From Halovivax sp. (GTDB taxonomy: Archaea > Halobacteriota > Halobacteria > Halobacteriales > Natrialbaceae): DNA of 6,419 nt. The notes beneath the pieces were generated by a model that saw only the letters and a list, made by a program, of their open reading frames with translations, ran no database searches and was not told the DNA's origin. The stretch is from NCBI GenBank assembly GCA_007135505.1, contig SLIS01000281.1:1-6419 (forward strand). The letters are read 5' to 3'. Numbering within the stretch: the first letter of the stretch is position 1; each line of letters opens with the position of its first letter. Of the stretch, positions 4,872-6,419 are shown piece after piece. The position numbers and the translations under genes are program-made.

Positions 4872-4877
4872 GGAGGG
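4872..4877 (+). promoter_or_regulatory. Shine-Dalgarno site of the glutamate dehydrogenase gene
   Basis: GGAGGG ends 6 nt before the ATG at 4884. It is the strongest ribosome-binding site in the window and supports that start over in-frame ATGs at 4857 and 4764. Confidence 0.65.
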
Positions 4878-4883
4878 AGACGT

Positions 4884-6137
4884 ATGAGCGAGTCGGTGAA
4901 TCCGTTCGAGAGTTTGCAGGCCCAGCTCGAGACGGCCGGGCAGTACGTTGATATCGGGGACGACGTGTTAGAGCGGCTCCAGTATCCGGAACGAGTACTC
5001 GAGACGAATCTCACGATCGAGCGAGACGACGGACGGCTCGAACGGTTTCGAGCCTACCGATCGCAGTTCAACGGCGACCGGGGTCCGTACAAGGGCGGGA
5101 TCCGGTATCACCCAAACGTCACCCGCGACGAGGTGATGGCCCTGTCCGGCTGGATGGTCTACAAGTGTGCGACGGTCGACGTCCCGTTCGGCGGCGCGAA
5201 AGGTGGGATCGCCGTCGATCCCGACGCGTACTCGACGGCGGAACTGGAGCGGCTGACGCGGGCGTTCGCCACCGAGTTGCGCCCCATCGTCGGCGAGGAT
5301 CGAGACGTCCCAGCGCCGGACGTCAACACCGGCCAGCGCGAGATGAACTGGATAAAAGACACCTACGAGACGCTCGAGAACGTGACGGCTCCGGGGGTCA
5401 TCACCGGCAAGGACCTCGACAGCGGTGGGAGCGAGGGCCGGATCGAGGCGACCGGCCGATCGACCGTCCTCGCCGCCCGCGAGGCGTTCGACTATCTGGA
5501 TCGATCGCTCCAGGGGGCGACCGTCGCCGTTCAGGGTTACGGCAACGCCGGCTGGATCAGCGCGAAGTTGATCGACGAACTGGGTGCCACGGTTGTCGCC
5601 GTCAGCGACTCCAACGGTGGCATCGTCGATCGAGACGGCCTCGATCCGGTCGCCGTAAAGTCCTACAAGAACCAGACCGGCGGCGTTCGCGGCTACGCGG
5701 ACGCGACCACCTGTACGAACGAGGAACTCCTGACGCTCGACGTCGACCTCCTGATTCCGGCCGCCCTGGAGAACGCCATCGACGCGGAGCTGGCCCGCGA
5801 CGTCCGAGCCGACGTGATCTCGGAGGCCGCGAACGGCCCGATCACGCCCGCGGCCGACGAGGTGTTGCTCGCGAACGATGTCTTCGTCGTTCCCGACATC
5901 CTGGCCAATGCCGGCGGCGTCACCGTCTCGTACTTCGAGTGGGTGCAAAACCGACAGCGCTTCTACTGGACCGAATCGCGGGTGAACGAGGAACTCGAGC
6001 GGCTCATCGTCGAGGCGTTCGACTCGCTGATCGAAGCGATCGACGAACACGACGTCGACAATCCCCGGACGGCGGCGTACGTCGTCGCGATCGAACGGGT
6101 AGCGAAGGCGTTCGAGCAGGGCGGTCGATGGCCGTAG
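4884..6137 (+). CDS. gdhB: Glutamate dehydrogenase (hexameric type)
   Basis: A complete 417-residue enzyme that interconverts glutamate and 2-oxoglutarate plus ammonium with NAD(P). The N-terminal substrate domain contains [14 protein letters not shown] (64-77), Lys94 in [12 protein letters not shown] and the family signature VPFGGAKGG (100-108) with catalytic Lys106. It also has VPAPDVNTG (142-150) with catalytic Asp146. The Rossmann domain has [11 protein letters not shown] (214-224, GxGNxG) and the second-strand end [26 protein letters not shown] (338-353) is the characteristic C-terminal block. Length fits haloarchaeal GDH, and I assign it to the gdhB-like paralogue from the N-terminus NPFESLQ and ERVLETNL. 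Coenzyme preference cannot be read reliably. The start at 4884 is chosen for its Shine-Dalgarno sequence and family N-terminus; an ATG at 4857 would add nine residues. The gene is preceded by a long regulatory gap and ends convergently with a membrane-protein gene. Confidence 0.96.
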   Translation: MSESVNPFESLQAQLETAGQYVDIGDDVLERLQYPERVLETNLTIERDDGRLERFRAYRSQFNGDRGPYKGGIRYHPNVTRDEVMALSGWMVYKCATVDVPFGGAKGGIAVDPDAYSTAELERLTRAFATELRPIVGEDRDVPAPDVNTGQREMNWIKDTYETLENVTAPGVITGKDLDSGGSEGRIEATGRSTVLAAREAFDYLDRSLQGATVAVQGYGNAGWISAKLIDELGATVVAVSDSNGGIVDRDGLDPVAVKSYKNQTGGVRGYADATTCTNEELLTLDVDLLIPAALENAIDAELARDVRADVISEAANGPITPAADEVLLANDVFVVPDILANAGGVTVSYFEWVQNRQRFYWTESRVNEELERLIVEAFDSLIEAIDEHDVDNPRTAAYVVAIERVAKAFEQGGRWP

Positions 6138-6139
6138 GG

Positions 6140-6201
6140 CCGGACAGTTGCGATCCAGTTGGGTCCCGTCCGGGGCGCTGTCGACGGACGCTTCCCTTTT
6201 T
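6140..6201 (+). terminator. Possible gdhB transcription terminator (hairpin plus T-run)
   Basis: Just after the TAG stop, outer arms CCGGAC (6140-6145) and GTCCGG (6168-6173) pair perfectly. Inside them GATCC (6152-6156) and GGGTC (6161-6165) pair with one G-U. A T5 run at 6197-6201 follows about 24 nt later, immediately before the end of the convergent gene. Archaeal termination depends mainly on T-runs, so the T5 is the more relevant part. Confidence 0.4.
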
Positions 6202-6419
6202 CAGCCAAGGAAGGCGTAGACGATCACGGCAACGCCCAGCCACGACAGCACGGCCCCCACGTAGGGTGTCGCCGCGACCATGTCGTCGACGAACGATTCG
6301 TCTTCGTCGGCGAAGAGGCCGGGCCCGTGTACCTGCTGGAACGTAATCACCGCACGCGGGCGCCAGATGGCCGCGGATCCGAACCCGATCAGCAAGAGTC
6401 CGAGTGCGAGGAATAGAAC
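6201..6419 (-). CDS. Membrane protein, C-terminal fragment (function unknown)
   Basis: This is the last 72 residues of a minus-strand gene whose reading frame is open to the window's right edge, so the start is missing; the TTG at 6395 is inside a transmembrane helix and unlikely to be the start. The visible part has a hydrophobic helix (LFLALGLLLIGFGSAAIW), then a polar, acidic loop (FADEDESFVDD) and a second helix (VGAVLSWLGVAVIVYAFL) ending LG. The acidic loop between two helices is typical of haloarchaeal small membrane proteins. I do not recognise a family. It could be a short conserved haloarchaeal membrane protein of two to four helices. It is convergent with gdhB across 63 bp. Confidence 0.7.
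   Translation of the reverse strand, partial: VLFLALGLLLIGFGSAAIWRPRAVITFQQVHGPGLFADEDESFVDDMVAATPYVGAVLSWLGVAVIVYAFLG

Noticed and set aside
4643..4883. A possible small gene or N-terminal extension in the gap before gdhB (ATG at 4764)
   Set aside because: The extension has no conservation I recognise, starts inside the direct repeats, and the strong Shine-Dalgarno sequence sits before the ATG at 4884.
4968..6050. A 360-codon minus-strand open frame inside glutamate dehydrogenase
   Set aside because: It is the antisense of a strongly conserved gene with catalytic motifs throughout; open frames of this kind are routine in GC-rich haloarchaeal genes.
5165..6346. A 393-codon plus-strand open frame overlapping gdhB in another frame
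   Set aside because: Its product is almost entirely Arg/Gly/Asp/Pro-rich, the typical frame-shifted reading of GC-rich coding DNA, and gdhB explains the region.

Overview
The window is about 64% GC (estimated by eye) and encodes very acidic proteins with haloarchaeal-type translation factors, so it is chromosomal DNA of a haloarchaeon (class Halobacteria). A Natrialbales-like genus is possible, but the sequence alone does not fix it. I see no mobile elements, CRISPR, rRNA or tRNA. No gene-free stretch exceeds 300 bp; the longest is 241 bp.

Left part (1-2166, + strand): a tightly packed translation and RNA-modification cluster. In order it holds the 3' end of rpl44e (cut by the window edge), rps27e, the gene for aIF2-alpha, nop10 (59 aa, GTG start, easily missed) and a PAC2-family proteasome-assembly-chaperone-like gene. 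Spacings are 5, -4, 42 and 6 nt, consistent with one operon with translational coupling.

Middle part (2256-3661, - strand): a winged-helix regulator with an uncharacterised C-terminal domain converges on the PAC2 gene. Upstream of it lies a MaoC-type hot-dog hydratase on the same strand. The 164-bp gap between them holds an exact 24-bp direct repeat with a 42-bp period (four helical turns) and a palindromic core, a good operator candidate.

Right part (3785-6137, + strand): a CitE/HpcH-type acyl-CoA lyase is transcribed divergently from the MaoC gene across a 123-bp shared promoter region that carries a 7-bp inverted repeat. A 241-bp spacer with three imperfect roughly 20-bp-spaced repeats follows, then a complete hexameric-type glutamate dehydrogenase. 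The MaoC hydratase plus CitE lyase pair suggests hydration of an enoyl-CoA followed by C-C cleavage, as in branched-chain or dicarboxylic acyl-CoA breakdown. The nearby glutamate dehydrogenase makes a link to amino-acid or methylaspartate-type carbon metabolism conceivable but unproven.

Right edge (6201-6419, - strand): the C-terminal 72 residues of a two-helix-or-more membrane protein, convergent with the glutamate dehydrogenase gene and cut by the window end.

The genes are mostly ordinary core haloarchaeal genes. The least explained material is in the three intergenic regulatory regions. I did not find convincing evidence of a wholly new system.
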